A program made the translations under genes and the position numbers. Shown piece by piece: positions 24,203 to 37,623 of a stretch of DNA of 64,000 nucleotides. The DNA is from Nymphaea colorata (taxonomy: Eukaryota; Streptophyta; Magnoliopsida; Nymphaeales; Nymphaeaceae), in contig NC_045141.1 of assembly GCF_008831285.2 (NCBI RefSeq), forward strand, positions 19,898,848 through 19,962,847, written 5' to 3'. The first letter of the stretch is position 1. The number at the start of each line of letters is the position of its first letter. The notes beneath the pieces were generated by a model that saw nothing but the letters and a program-made list of their open reading frames with translations, searched no databases and was not told where the DNA came from.

Positions 24203-26109
24203 CTAGAGAGAGGAAGTTACGTGCATGAGTTAGGTCAATGGAGCAATCAATAGGGGTAATGCTGGAAAATGAAGTGATCAACTTGTGATTTTACTTGGGC
24301 TTGGCTAGTGAGAAAGTTTAAGAATTAAAAAAATTATTCCTAAAAAAGATAATAAACTGTTGCCAAAAGCAACAAAAATTATTGTTAATCTACTGGTTTT
24401 TTGAGCTAATTGAGCTAAGCTCATGTTTTCACTAAGGGCTCGTTTGATGCAGAGAAAAAATCATGTGCATCGGTTGAAAGTAGTACGGGGAGGGAAAGTT
24501 CACCCACCACTTTTCGTGTGCATCAAACGCTGTGTTTTTTTCCCTGAAAAAATTGTACGAATGCCGACACTTTAACCCGCAAAAAATCCCGACCTCTCAG
24601 GCCGGACTTTTTTGCGCAGATTTTTTTGAGAGCCGTTGGGGCTCTCAAGTTTTCTCTCTATGCTTCTTCCCCTCTCTCTCTCTCTCTCCTTTCTCTCCTC
24701 TCTCGTTGGCTCTTCTTTGTCGCTTTCTCCTTCCTCTCCTCTCTCGCTGCCTCTCCTCCGTCGCAGATGTTCCTTTTTTCGGTCTAGTGTATTTTCTGTT
24801 CTCTGATGTTAGATCTTTCATTCTTTACTTGTTAGTTCGCTGTTTTTGCTGCTTTGCTGCATATGTTTTCCTGTTATTATAGATATATGATTGTTATTAT
24901 AGATATGTGACTGTATGTTGTATATGTGATTACAATGAACCTGTGGATGCAATTGTGTCCTGATAGTAGATGTAAGTCTTGGAAGCTTTGGCACACTCAT
25001 GCTCTTCTATTTTTTGTCTTGTTCATTCACTTTTAATGGTCAGAAAAAAAGACTCATTTATTTTATCCTATGCAAAGACTCATTTATTTTATCCTATGCA
25101 TCAAACATTGTTAATTTTACCACGTTAAATTGTACTTTGTCATCAAACATGACTTCAAATTGAAAGAAGAAAAAATTTCATCATGTAAATTTTTTTACCA
25201 TGGTAAATTTACCATGTTAAATTCTTCCGAACCCTAAAACAATTTAAAACTCAAAGCTTGTTGATGGCTATGTGCTTTTGTAACTGTCGGCAGTTTTCAT
25301 TTTTCTTGTTTACGGTCTCAAGCAGCTGCGGCTTCTAGCCCGACCGTCTCCTGTGATTCTCTCTCCCTCCTTTTCCCTTATCAAATCAAATCAAGACGCA
25401 CCTGATTTGTATCTTACTAACACTAGCTACAATGCATCTTGCTTTATATTTACTGCAAAAAGAAGATTTCATGGCTCTTTTTATGTTAGACAGAAGAAAG
25501 GGTTTTGAATAGGCAATCGCATTACATTAAAATCGACAGTAAAAAAAAATAGGAGTTTTTTTTTCAACAAAAAAGGGAAATAGTTCTCTCGATGTTATGC
25601 TACCAGGCGACTCGACTCGGGTGCAGGTTGGTACCAAATAAAAAAGAAGAAGAACAACAACAAAAGGAAAACGACCAACTAGTTCTAATTGTGCCTACAA
25701 TGGACTCAAGAAGTGCATATATCATAGTAGGTCAATTGTATAGTTGCCTGTCCTGAGTAACCCTTTTCTCAGGAAGAAAGCTTATCAACTGGCTGTTTTA
25801 ATGCCAAAATTTCAATGTCATGCATGAACATCATTTCTGTGATCGTTGACTTGTTTACGTAGCTAGGCTTTATGCAGGCAGTTGTAATTCCATTCCACGT
25901 ATTTTTATAAACCAAAAAAGAGTTAGAAATGAATTATTTGAAATAATTGGTTGAGAAAAATTATGAAATTTTAAGTAAACTAAGCACTAGTGAAGGGCAG
26001 CATATGTGAACATCTCGTTCTAAGGCTAGCAAGTCTCAGCCTCCTAGTTAAATCCTGTGGCTTACTTTAACTAAATTAAAGGAAAAATTTCTGATTAAGC
26101 AACCACGTT

Positions 26110-26420
26110 CAACCCTAAGCCGGGTGTTTGATAGCTTTAAAATTGAGATCCTTGAGATTGGAGAACCGTGATTAATTTAAGATTAGTCTCAGCCCTTTGG
26201 ATTTTAAATCTGACTACTCAATGCAAAGAAGTAAAATAAGGATCTCAAGCATAGATCTTAGGTCTGACCTGAGATCCTTAAATTTGATGAACAATGAGTT
26301 TTATTTTCTTACCATAGATCTTTTACCATGTCAGCAAAAGAATATTATCTCAGATCCATATCAGATACATAAATTTCAAATATGGAGTAATCAAAAGCTC
26401 TCTAATTTCCCCAAAGAGCT
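26110..26420. repeat. Dispersed repeat, copy 1 (MITE-like)
   Basis: Starts near GGGTGTTTGATAGC and shares ordered blocks with about 54310-54560: GAACCGTG versus AAACCGTG, AAAGAAGTAAAATAAGGAT versus AAAAAGGTAAAATAAGAAT, and CTTTTACCATGTCAGCAA versus CTTTTGCCACGTCAACAA. The block order and spacing match, so the two stretches are related. Ends not resolved. Confidence 0.55.
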
Positions 26421-26901
26421 ACCACTTTTTTGTGAAATTTCATAGACAGTGACTAATATCTGCCTAAGATGGTCCTTCAAATAAAGCGAGCCCTGCCGAA
26501 AAACGTGAAAACTATAGTTTTGCACATTGCCATTTTAGACTGAAAAATGCCTGTACATATGATCTGAAGTGCATCTTTATAAACTGCATGGGGCAATCAT
26601 GCAGAACGGCAGCTGGTGGAAAAATTCACCTGCTCATTATGAAAGGAAACAGTATAAGAGAAGATGAACTAATATAATCAATTAATTTGGTCATATACAT
26701 TACCGACGGACTGGACTTGGGTTTCTATAAGCCATTGATTAGCTTTATATTTCCTGCATATAAAATCTGAATTATTGCTTCCATCATGAAAGGACGGCTA
26801 TAGATAAGCAATACTATTGATATAAAAGGTCATTACGCCTAATCTTCACGTGGCCAGTGCACTAGATACTCAAGCACTACTAAACTTCTTGTTGTAAGCC
26901 C

Positions 26902-26904
<3 letters not shown>

Positions 26905-26998
<94 letters not shown>
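26905..26998. repeat. Compound (TA)37(GA)10 microsatellite
   Basis: About 74 bases of uninterrupted TA run directly into about 20 bases of GA. It is the longest simple repeat in the window. Confidence 0.97.
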
Positions 26999-26999
<1 letters not shown>

Positions 27000-29900
27000 G
27001 ATTTCGCATTTCTGGAATTAAAGTTGGATTTAGAATCGATTCAATAAGCCCATAAGACCTAGACCTGCAGGTTTGCATTGGCGCCCCAACAAATCCAAAA
27101 TCATGCAGTTCTACATATTTGAACACGCAAAGAAAAAGGACGATGAACGTAGTAGGCTAATTTTAGCTAACATCATAGCGTATTCTCATTTTGTCAAGAC
27201 AAACATGGAGACTGAAAAACGAAAGACAAGACGGAAAATTTGCCAATTCTGGTTGGCTTTCACGTTCTGATTTGTTGCCAATGGCATGTCAATCATCTGG
27301 ACCTTTGCCCCCCAAAAGTGAAACAAGCATCTGTGCTTAATTTTTGCTTCCGTTTCTTCATCTTACAACTCAAAGCATTGTTCATTCTTGTCTCCTTTTT
27401 ACATTTCCTTCAAATTCTTGTTCTCACTCCAATTAACTTTTCACCTGCTATCGGAGAGAGGGCTATGACAAGAACAGTGACAGAAATCAACAAATTCTGG
27501 CATGGGAATCAATACTGGAGCAATGAATAATTGTTGGTAGGCACATTAAGCCTATGATTGGCCATGAGGTCCATGAAACTAGTTGCTGTCAGGTCACTAT
27601 TGGTTAGGCAAGCCTGATTAGCTGTTTAATCTTGGGGAAGGCTTCAAATTTGAGAACCATGCACCAAGCAATTACTGAAACGTCCTATATCAGGATATTT
27701 TCTTTTTGGTGAGAACACCTTCAGTCTTAGTCATTGAAACCAGTTACATATTTTCTTCATGTGTCCCTAACCTTAGTGTGAGCAGCTACTACGATTCATG
27801 ATAACAGGGAAACTGTTGACTACTGGTTGTGATGGAGCCAACGAGGAAGCTTTTGAGTTTGTAGGACCTTCATAATTGGAGAGAGTTAGCTGTCGCTCTA
27901 GGTTATTTGCTTCTTTAATTGCTTATTGGAAGGAATTGTAGATGGCAACGGTTCAAGGGATTTAGGGGAATGTTACATCAACGCTGTACGAAGATGTTGC
28001 ACAAATCACACATCGTGATAAGACAGATGTTGTCAAGCGCCTACGAATGTAAAGTAAATTTAGACAGATTTACCTTACCTTTATTTTCTTGATCATGACA
28101 AGTCAAACTACAGGAAGGTTTCCTGTCATTTTCCAAAGTGTTTTTCGATTCGAAACTATCATGGGCATGCTTCTCTTGCCTGCCAGCCCAAGAATTTCTT
28201 CATTGCCTTGGTCCTCAGCGCAAAGATTTTTTTGAGAAACACAGCGTTCCCAGCTCAAAAGTACTTTTGCAACTGTTCCTTGATAGATGCAACTCATAAT
28301 GTATTGAAGAACGATTTATGACTCTTTATCATTCGACTTCATTTGATGCCATTTTGGATAGAGAATACGAACAGCATATCTCAATTCACCACCATCGCAT
28401 GAATGACAAGAAAAAAAAATTACTTAAATAAGAAGAAAGTGCACAGTTAAGAACCTAAGAAGCCTACTTATGTTGACATGCAAGAAGGTAAGATAGCCCC
28501 ACTCAAGTCCAGTAGTTAATGCAGAATCGCTGCTGGCAAATAAAACCCTAGGTTTGGTATTGGACGTGAAGATCAACACTAAGTAGGAGGAGGAGAAATT
28601 AAGTTCAAGCTGCACCCTGGAATCTATGTTACCGTATGGCCTCCATTATAGTGACGGACAAAATTTTCGTTGAATTTTGAAGGACTGTTTCAGCTTTTAA
28701 TATCTTTACTTCGCTTTAGGTGAGTTAAATGAAGCGCAAGGAGTATTTCATCCTACCATTCTGAAATAAAGCCAAAGCGGCACATGCATAATGACAATAG
28801 CGCCTACAACAATCAACCTAATGGCAAGGAACTTCACCCCGCACCAACCCAACCAGCTATCTTGTGCCCCTCCAACCAACTTTTTCAATATCTGTATTGT
28901 CATACAAAAAGTTGCCCGAAAAAAAGAAGATCTAGATGATGTAGATGGGTTTACAGCTATGGACCAAGAAATGAGCTGGGCCAGGCTTGGGATGAAATCC
29001 GGTTAGGTGCACAGGCTCATATGCATAAGTGGGTTAGGGGGGCACATGTCATGTACTGGAGTTGTCCACACGATGCACCCGAGGCACATAACCACCTCTT
29101 GCTTAAGAGCGTCGACTTCCCTATCTATTTTTGTCCTTGCAGGGGGTTTTTGCTTTCTCTCATTAAGATAATTCAGCGATTTGGAGCCCCAGACACGACA
29201 GGCTGCTTCGATCTCATATCCAAGGGAGTTGTGATGAATGGGCTGTGTCTTGAAGGCTATACATAGTTATCAGCAAGGGAGATGAATCCAAAGTTGATTA
29301 TATGTTCGGGCTCCAAACAGTTCAGGTGTTTGAAAAACCAAAAAAGAACACTGAACAGTTTGTGCAACCACACGGCCTACAGGGGAACAGTGTTGAACCC
29401 AAAGCGGGAAAAAACAATCTTTGAAAAGTTTGAAAACGGAGTTTCTTTCTTTCATGGTAACTACGACTCTTTACTTTGGTAATTAATTAGCAGAAGGCCT
29501 CTTCCCACCTTAGACAAAAGGAAAGAAAGGCAGGTAAAAGTAGCTGGAGGGTTGTCAGCATCTGTCGAGATAAATTCGGATCTTGCACCAATATCCGCTT
29601 AAGACGAGTGCAGTTGACCAGACAGAATTAAGACTCATTTATTATGATGTACATTGAGTATGGAGCTCCCAGGCTTGTCCGTGGTGGATCCAAGGAAGGT
29701 TTAAATGGGGGTGGTCAGAGAATGGGATCGGACCCACCTGGGTACAACTTGGACCCACCCAATTAAATGTGCCCAAGAATCGAAGGACACAACCCACATT
29801 CAACACGGCGAACATGAGAGTTTCATAAATGCACAACTAATTGCTCAAGACGGTTGATTCAGGTTGCCCCTCAACAACAATACTCTTTAATCTTTATTGC

Positions 29901-32900
29901 ATTAAGATGGCATTTAATTGCTCCAACTTTTAGATTTGATGGTTTGATTTAAAATAAGGCCGACCCACTTTGGATCTATAGTTGTACAACAAACTACAAC
30001 CTAATATGCCTCAGATTTATGGACTCCAATGAATTTTAAATTGTAAGGTTTATGAATCGATGATGCAATCATTTCGGACAAGATATTTCAGATTCTTGTT
30101 AGAAATCAATATATAAAATCTTAGAACCTAGGGTCTCAAATCACTTTAGATGTAAGATCAGTGATAATCAAACGCCTGCTAAGAGTGCGCTTGGGTAACG
30201 TTTGCTTCCTGTGAAAGCTATCATCTCTGTTCAAAATGTCAGTGTAATTCAAGAATCTCTTCACTAGTGGAGAATACTTTTCCCTTGCAACCCCTCAGTT
30301 TCCTCTCTCATATTTAATATTGAAGCTAGGGGACACCTTGATACGCGTAAATGCACTTTTTAGATTTTTACTCAATGAAACATGTTTGGCCTAGCCCGGC
30401 CATTTCTTTCACAATAAAAAAAAAAAAAAAAAAAAAACCATGGGTACGAAGATGCTGTTCGTTACGGTTAGGTGCGACAACCATGAAGTTTTTAACGTAA
30501 AAATGAAGTCTAATATGAGGAATATAAGACCCACATGTGATTTCCGACTTGCCTACCTTGTTCTTTTTTTTTAAGTCAAACTAAATTGTTTCTTTTCTTT
30601 CCTAATTGGCAAAATATCCATTCATTGAATCTGATGTTTCAAGAAGCATAGCTTAGCCGGTCAAGTTGGTGGGTCGGTGAAAACCATCTCATGTTTCAAG
30701 AAGCATAGCCTAGCCGGTCAAATTGGTGGGTCGATGAAACCCACTCAGTTTAATTCATGTGGGTATTACTCCTTTAAATTGTAAATGGTAGTAGGCACAA
30801 CTCTCAAATTGAATAGAATAACATAATTTTGCTATGGTTCCAAAGTAACTCTATACCTTTTGTAAACAAGAATGAGGCTTCAACCTCTTCCACTAGCAGA
30901 TCTAGTTGTTGGCTGGGGTGGGCCACTACCCGCTCCATCCTATAAAATGATTCATTATAATGTGTTACCTTTACATTGTTATGTCTCTAAATTTATATGC
31001 AGTGCCCACACTAAAATTGTGTCACCTACACAAGTTCCCTACAAATGAAAAATATATGCTCGGCCTTTAACATGTTCATGCGCATCTCTCATCCATCGAA
31101 TGCCTTGTCATCAAGCTTTTTGATATGGCACCATTTTTAAACAGTAAAGTACTGTTGAAACTAATATCTACTTCACCTTCTCAATTAACTGCTCTGACTA
31201 CAGAGGGCCACTGTTATACAGAAGGAAAGTTTTAAGAGGAAAAATCAGTGTCCCCAAATATCGGCCTTTCATCCACCGTAAATAGAAACTGTTCTTGTCT
31301 TGTGCATTTTAGAATATCAAGCACTTTTTTCATCTATTACGCGTTTTAAAAATATTTTATCAACTATTTTTATTTAAATAATAAAATGTAGGCCGGGACG
31401 AAAGAGAAGCAAACAAAACAGTAGGAAAACCCGGAACCGACAACAATCAGAAACTATGGAATCATGTGTGTGCAATAAATTAAAGCATAAGGTTCTGACA
31501 TCTTCCTATTTCAGGCTGACGGAGCTCCACTTTTTCTTTTCTTTGAAGTTCGATGTCGTCGTCATCTCGTGAGAAACAGTAGATGCCGGGCAACTTCATG
31601 TCTGTAGCTCAGGAGTTGCAGATTGAGATTGGAGGCGGGAGAGATGGGCGTTGCTGTTGTTCTCGACGAATTGATCATCCAGATTCTGTTTCCGTGAAAG
31701 CTGGCTACATCCTCGAACGTTGTGCTTTTGCTGACGTGCGTGATTGCTCGTGAATCCACCTTCTTCTTCTCCCTCTTCATAATCTTAAGTAATCGATTAG
31801 GCTCCTGTTTAAATATTACTGCATTGAACTATTAAGACTCCTCGGCTTTACCGGCTTCCCCGCTGACCAGTTGTTTTTTTTTTTTCAAATATTTTCGTCT
31901 GGCGTCCACAAAGTGTTTGTCAGAATCTCGGACATGGAATTGGGAAATTTGCTGCATGCCCAAAATCACGCACCATCCATTCAGTTGGCCATTGCCTTGC
32001 AGAAAATTTATATAATGGTATTTTCCCTCATGTAAATGAAGCAGATCTAGCTAAGGGTGCTCCAAGGTTATTTAAAGTCTTATGATTATAAATTTGCAGT
32101 AGTAGATGTTCATCATTAATTGTCTGACATCTTTCGTTTGAAAGATCTGAATTTCATTATAAACTTGTAGTATTTGAATCTTAAAATCCGTTGTATCTCA
32201 AGTGAAGGTACCTTCTCCCTCCTTTCTTTCTTTGATTTGAACTCTATGAATTTGAGGCATATTAAAGATCTTAAATTGGTGACTTTAGAACTCACAATTC
32301 TTTAAAAGAATCAATTTAAGGTGCGCTCTACATTGTGAGTGGTGGCGGTCAAACGCGCTAGGTGAGCTTTCATCACTGTGCTTCAAAATCTTCGCAGCTT
32401 CTTATGGAGTTTGTATTATTAATTGATGATCTTTCAACCATCAGATTATTTGCTTTTGATTTTTTTTTTTATTTCAACTCTTTGCCGCCATTATTAATGA
32501 ATTGCAGTCCAAGTTTTTTCAAATAGAAAAAGAGAAAGATATTGACATAGATTAGGGTTCAAATTAACAATTAGGTAGAGCTTAGATTATCAATTATTTT
32601 TAGTTCTGCTGAACTTTTAAAATATCAATTGTGTACACATGCCGTCATGTGCAGGCACAATCATGGTCATCATCCTTTGACTTGAATCTACACAAACTCT
32701 CTATGGTATCAGTGTTTATCGTAATCGAGTTTTCTGCACCTACTCCAAAGTTTCTGAAAATGGGGATATGTCTTTAAGATTATAAACAATATTTAACACA
32801 GCGGAATCAACGTTTTCCCAATAATTTTTTTTTTTTTGTTACCATGCTTAAATAGATTTTTTTTTTCCATCTAAAATAATCTAGGAAGCGGAACTAAGCA

Positions 32901-34314
32901 TTTGAATCATTTCTAAAAATACCGGAAGTTTTGATAAGACTTTCCCATGAAATACATAGCGTTTTGACAATAATAAAAAAGGTATCCGTATCTACTTCTG
33001 ACATTGTTGAAAAAATTGCACCTCCCCAAAATCTAGATACTGTTTAGAAAACATCTATAGCTCGGATATAATATCAAATGCAGTCTCAAAATTCATGAAA
33101 TCACATAAAGCTACCTGTAAAAGCATGTTAGGTCAGTTTAGTTACCGACCAACACAGGTTAAATGACCGCATAGTAAAAAATGTCTCCGAGACTCCGACT
33201 AGCCATATCAAAGTCCAGATGCTTCTACACCTAACCAGAAATGCTTCCAAAAGCTTAAGCAAGTTTCCAACATTTTATTCTGATTCTGAAGTAGAAAGTC
33301 ATTGTCAACACATCTCCATTTGAATTAATTTAAAGTTCATAGGCTTGGCCGCAGTGACCAAACAGTACTTTTCAGTCAATGGTTGGTCCATCAAATTTAT
33401 CTTCCACAGTTTTTTATATCTTATGTTAAGGCCTGGCCTATAAAGAAAAGAAAAGGTAGGATCAGATTGTGTACTAAAATAAAGATTTCTTTGCACCACT
33501 TTTGCTTTTTAGTTTTATCGCCATCGAAAACAACCATGCGCATGGCAATGATCTCTACATAAAGCATACAACACAATCTCTCAAGGTTAATTTTACCATG
33601 TGAATATCTCAATGATTGATGGAGGAAACGGGAGGACATACTGATGCAGGCTTTACGTGATATGGCTTTCAAGATTTCATTTTATCACCTTTTCCCATTT
33701 CACCATCGTTTTCTCGTGAAAGGAATATCAACCCATGTCTCAGCGGAAAAGAGACAAATCAACAATTCTTTTGAGCAGTAAAAAGACTGGTTGGAGCAGA
33801 AACCTAACCCTTTACATCAACATCACAATAATTGAGAGCAAAGGCCAGCGTGCATTCGAAAAATCCTCAAAATATAGATGCAGTGACCCTTTTTTATTAC
33901 CCCCTTCTTATTTGAAAGTTCAGGGAAGAGAAAGAGAGAGGCCAGACCATCTTTCATGGCAATCTTTTCAAAGGTTCTCTTTTCATTTCATTACCAACCT
34001 CTACCAACTTTGGTTGGAACCGGTGCAGCAACTTTTTTCTTCACATAATCACAAATATAAATCTTAAACTATGGACCAGGAGTAAAACCCTCAGAAAAAA
34101 CAAAGAAATACTTGGTTGTGTCAATAAACATATATATTTTACTTTACACTCGTACAAGTGAGACCTACCTAATTCACAATCTAATTTTCTCCTATGAACA
34201 ACACAAGAAGCAAGGCAAACGGAAATGAGAGAGAGAGAGACAGAGAGAGAAAGGGAGGGAGGAAAAGGGTAGACAAAATTAGAACATGAAGAAAAATATA
34301 AAAATTGAAAGTTT
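26999..34314. other. Gene-free stretch between the ERF and ATL genes
   Basis: AT-rich with many stops. It contains a 57-bp tandem duplication (30634-30746), a poly-A run (about 30417-30437), and another GGCGTTTGAT-type repeat end near 30165-30180. Minus-strand frames such as 31562-31780 (72 codons) show no known motif. A GA-rich patch at 34227-34265 probably lies in the 3'UTR of the ATL gene. Confidence 0.45.
30634..30746. repeat. 57-bp tandem duplication
   Basis: Two adjacent units beginning ATGTTTCAAGAAGCATAGC and ending in CATCTC or CACTC, with only a few differences, so fairly recent. Confidence 0.85.
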
Positions 34315-35442
34315 TTAAGAAATTCCAGCTTCCACCTTGATTGGCAGAATGGCGTTTCTGGGTATTCCTCTTCCATGGCCGAATGGGAAGAAGGTTCTCC
34401 TTCCTCTGCTGCTGCTGCTACTACTGCATCCTTCACCTGTGCTGTTGCTAACCTCACGAAGATGAGGATTCTGAGCCAAAATATCTGTGAGACTTATGTA
34501 AAGGTGCCTGTCAGCATCAAAGTCCATAGAAAAAGATCTTCTGATCGGCTCCACACAGAACTGGTGATCTCTCTCCCTTACATGTATGCACTCATCCCCA
34601 GCGCTTGACAGATGATGCTGGTGTTGACCCAGCTTCTTACCCTGTGCGGCGGACTTGCTGTTGCTGCCCATGAACTTCACTTCAAGGAAGCCCGACTCCA
34701 CCGCCTTCTTAGGAATGGCGCGGCTGCCTCCTTCAACCATAGCGGATTCTCCTCCATTATCTGTCAATCCAAGGCTTTCTTCCAAACGATGAGATGAATG
34801 AACATTCTCCCTTGAATGGTCATTTTCAGCACCTGAATGAAAACTTTGACAGGTTTCGCGATGCGGGTCTTCCAGATCTATCATGTATTGATGGGCGAGA
34901 ACCTGGCTTGAGATGCATGCCCTGCACAACGGGCAGTTCGAGTGAGCCTGCAGCCATGTGTCAATGCAATCTATATGGAACGCGTGGCCGCACTTAGGCA
35001 GAATCCTCAGTTTCTGCCCTTCCTCGAACTCGTTCAGACAGACCGAACATTCATATGCATCCTCACAAAGGAAGCAGTCCTTTCTCTTGAAACGGAATAT
35101 AGGGATGGACTGGATGACATGCTCCTCTAATCCCTGGTTCTCTGGCGCGTAGACCATAGGCCGGTGGTGGTTCTGTGGGTCAGACCGGAAATCTCTCAAG
35201 TTTCTAAAGGCACGGAGTCTGTGACCAAAATGGTGCCAATTCAAGCAGCATTTGATGACGAAGACGTAATAGCTCACCAGCAAGAAAGCCGTCGCCACTA
35301 TGCCTATGATTGCAATTGCTAGGATGGAGAAGTTTGTGGAAGAGGGAGCTGGTGGGTAGGGCGCATACACCCTTTCCTGCATTGTCACAGGTGGAGTAGG
35401 TTCCCTTACCTGAATATGATGGATCGTATAAGAGGGTGCCAT
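34315..35442 (-). CDS. ATL-type RING-H2 E3 ubiquitin ligase
   Basis: Intronless, 375 residues, ATG at 35442. A hydrophobic segment at about residues 38-62 is a single N-terminal transmembrane helix, followed by basic residues. GLEE (104-107), then SIPIFRFKR, is the GLD region of ATL proteins. The RING-H2 finger is complete: C132-x2-C135-x15-C151-x-H153-x2-H156-x2-C159-x10-C170-x2-C173, with the usual W163 before the last Cys pair. The long C-terminal tail is Ser-rich and low-complexity. ATLs are membrane-bound ligases that hand ubiquitin from an E2 to substrates, often in defence or nutrient responses; this one's substrate cannot be told. The form resembles the ATL1/ATL16 branch (GLEE..IPIF), but the member is not assigned. 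Confidence 0.94.
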   Translation of the reverse strand: MAPSYTIHHIQVREPTPPVTMQERVYAPYPPAPSSTNFSILAIAIIGIVATAFLLVSYYVFVIKCCLNWHHFGHRLRAFRNLRDFRSDPQNHHRPMVYAPENQGLEEHVIQSIPIFRFKRKDCFLCEDAYECSVCLNEFEEGQKLRILPKCGHAFHIDCIDTWLQAHSNCPLCRACISSQVLAHQYMIDLEDPHRETCQSFHSGAENDHSRENVHSSHRLEESLGLTDNGGESAMVEGGSRAIPKKAVESGFLEVKFMGSNSKSAAQGKKLGQHQHHLSSAGDECIHVRERDHQFCVEPIRRSFSMDFDADRHLYISLTDILAQNPHLREVSNSTGEGCSSSSSSRGRRTFFPFGHGRGIPRNAILPIKVEAGIS

Positions 35443-37623
35443 GAAGAAGAGCAGGTTGACTCAAAGGTCTTCTTTACAGATGATGTCAACCAAGAGATTG
35501 ATTCGATAAATAGGTGGAAGTATGACTGCAAGGAACACGGTAGCGCTAGACCATAGAAGATTTGGGAAGAAGGAATGGGAACGAGAAGAGGAACCTGTAA
35601 CTCACAACAATGGTCTTGAGAATGGTGAGAGCAAGGAACTAAACACAGAAGAATGGAGGACGCGTTTCAACCCAGGGATAAGAAGGGAGGAAGAGGAGAA
35701 CCATACCGTTTGGGGGCCAAGGAAGAGGCTACATAAAGATGAGAACCCCTTGCTCGGGTAGATGCATATTTGAACAAGGCGAAGGGAAGATCAAGGAATG
35801 GAGGAAAAAGAATCATGAAGCGAACCTGATCATGAAGGGGTCTGTCAAAGGCCCCAAGCGAGGTCTAAAGAAACAAAAGAGTTATGTGGTTGAAGTCAAA
35901 TCAAAGCGTGTGGAATGTGCGGAGAAAAGCGAGACGGAGACTGATAAGAGAAAATTTAAGCACAACGACACGCTAGATGACTGACACACGTTCTCGTTGT
36001 CTGTGGGGTCCGTCCACTCCCGCGAGCGTCCGTGGCCCGACTAGTGCTGCATGACTCTTGATGCAAATCGTTTGTTAAAAATGGTTTTTAATTGAATCAA
36101 TCTGCAGAAAGATTCGGTGTATCAAATTTAAGATTTATATTGTTAAAATAGAAAAGGAAAAAACCGAAAGAACGTAAAGAAATAAGAAATGGAGTTTTCA
36201 TAAGGGTATGAGTGTTTGTTTTATTATAGATCTGAGATCCATGGTCAGATTTATGAATTTAAGGTTTCACTCTCTATTCCACTTTAAATTTATAATTTTT
36301 TACATGTAACGGGGACTAAAATCCTACATTCCAAACCACACCTTTTAATACAGCCTCAGATCATCAAACACAACTTACTAAATAAAAAAGGATCTCATTT
36401 ATTCTGAACTGCCTGATTGAAGCTCATTACTACAATATAAACTATATAAAAAGGAAGATTTGAAATCTTCAATACGAGGCAAAAACCTCGCATCTGAGGT
36501 CACATGAAAAGGGTCTGACCTAAAAGTCCTCGGATTTGAAATGCTCACTGATCCAAAAGATCACCTCCGGTCAAGAGAAGTAAACAAACACCTAATGGAT
36601 TCAGCAAAAAGCAAAATTTACCCAAACATGATGCATGTAATTAGATAAGCTAATAGACGCTTAACTAACTAAGAATCCTTCTCAAAACATTTAAGTTACA
36701 CATAATAGTACAGGTCAATCATCAAATGGATGCATCACTACAACCATGACTGCACATAATAGTACAAGTCGAGAAAAGAGAATATTTGATGTTAATCGTT
36801 TCACCCATAAGGCACGGTTGATTACTAGTTTGGCTAAGGCTTTGAAGACATGGAAAAGTTTCTCCCAAAAGTCAGTTAATGGTAGAGGCACTTCACAAAC
36901 AATTTAAAAAAACCATTTTGCCATTAAACGGTCATTGTGGATTATATCAAATGATGATTTGCAGAGTGCAAGCAACACTCATCCAAACTTTCCGTCATAT
37001 AAAAGAAAAAAGATAAGCTGGCCAAAAGATCAAGACAACATCTGGCGTGCACTGAAAGTAGGCCGGTGACCTATTCAAAAGCATGTGATGGAAACTTGGC
37101 TGTAGCATTAGAGGAAGAAAATTTTCTATACGTCCAGATGCTGAAATCAGGTTTATGAGAGGATTCAGATCATCCTTTAAGAGGTTTGATTCTTGAAGTA
37201 TCTCATTGATAAAAAGGGTTCGGTGACCCCTTTGCACGGGCAGAAAGACTTCTATTGCTGCCGAGAGGGTTAAGGGGTCAGATAGACTGCATAGGAATCT
37301 CGTATTAGCTTCTATTTTGCTATGACTAGTCTAAAAAATTGGTTGCCGGATCTCGGTTCTCCATTTCACCCCCATGTTCACATCCACCACATACATATAT
37401 TCATTGACTCCACTGAAGATAATGAATATGAGTATCATTGGCATATTTGACTGGTTTTAATACTTCAAATGAAGGAATAATTAGAACTTTATCAATTCAG
37501 ATAGTCCATCCCTTAAAGGTAAGATCACAACTAAAGTTCCAACAACCCAGTCAGATAATGAATCACAAGCTCAGGACATTAAGCTTTCCCCGTTGTACTT
37601 TCAAGCATGTAGTCAAAAATAAT
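35443..37623. other. ATL upstream region and 3' flank of the next candidate gene
   Basis: Purine-rich DNA to about 35990, then AT-rich. A stretch at about 36205-36597 has ends GTGTTTGTTT and, inverted, GGTGTTTGTTT, so it may be a small inverted-repeat element of about 390 bp. No coding region is supported. Confidence 0.45.

Larger units (their letters stand above)
23943..26109. other. ERF upstream region and repeat sequence
   Basis: Beyond the GA tract are an inverted pair CGTTTGATGCA (24440) and TGCATCAAACG (24521), a CT-rich patch at 24660-24770, and a perfect 26-bp tandem duplication (25048-25073 and 25074-25099) followed by another TGCATCAAAC. This suggests remnants of small inverted-repeat elements. 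A 116-codon frame across the CT patch is low-complexity. No gene is supported. Confidence 0.45.

Noticed and set aside
24532..24882. A 116-codon plus frame
   Set aside because: It is low-complexity Leu/Ser/Phe from a CT-rich patch, with no splice or domain support.
26839..27126. A 95-codon minus frame over the TA/GA microsatellite
   Set aside because: It is made of Tyr-Ile and Leu-Ser repeats from the simple sequence.
30634..30746. tRNA-like AGCTTAGCCGGTCAAGTTGG sequence
   Set aside because: The stems do not close and the unit is simply a tandem duplication.
31562..31780. 72-codon minus frame as a gene
   Set aside because: It has an ATG but no recognisable motif, paralogue or splice partner; not enough to call.
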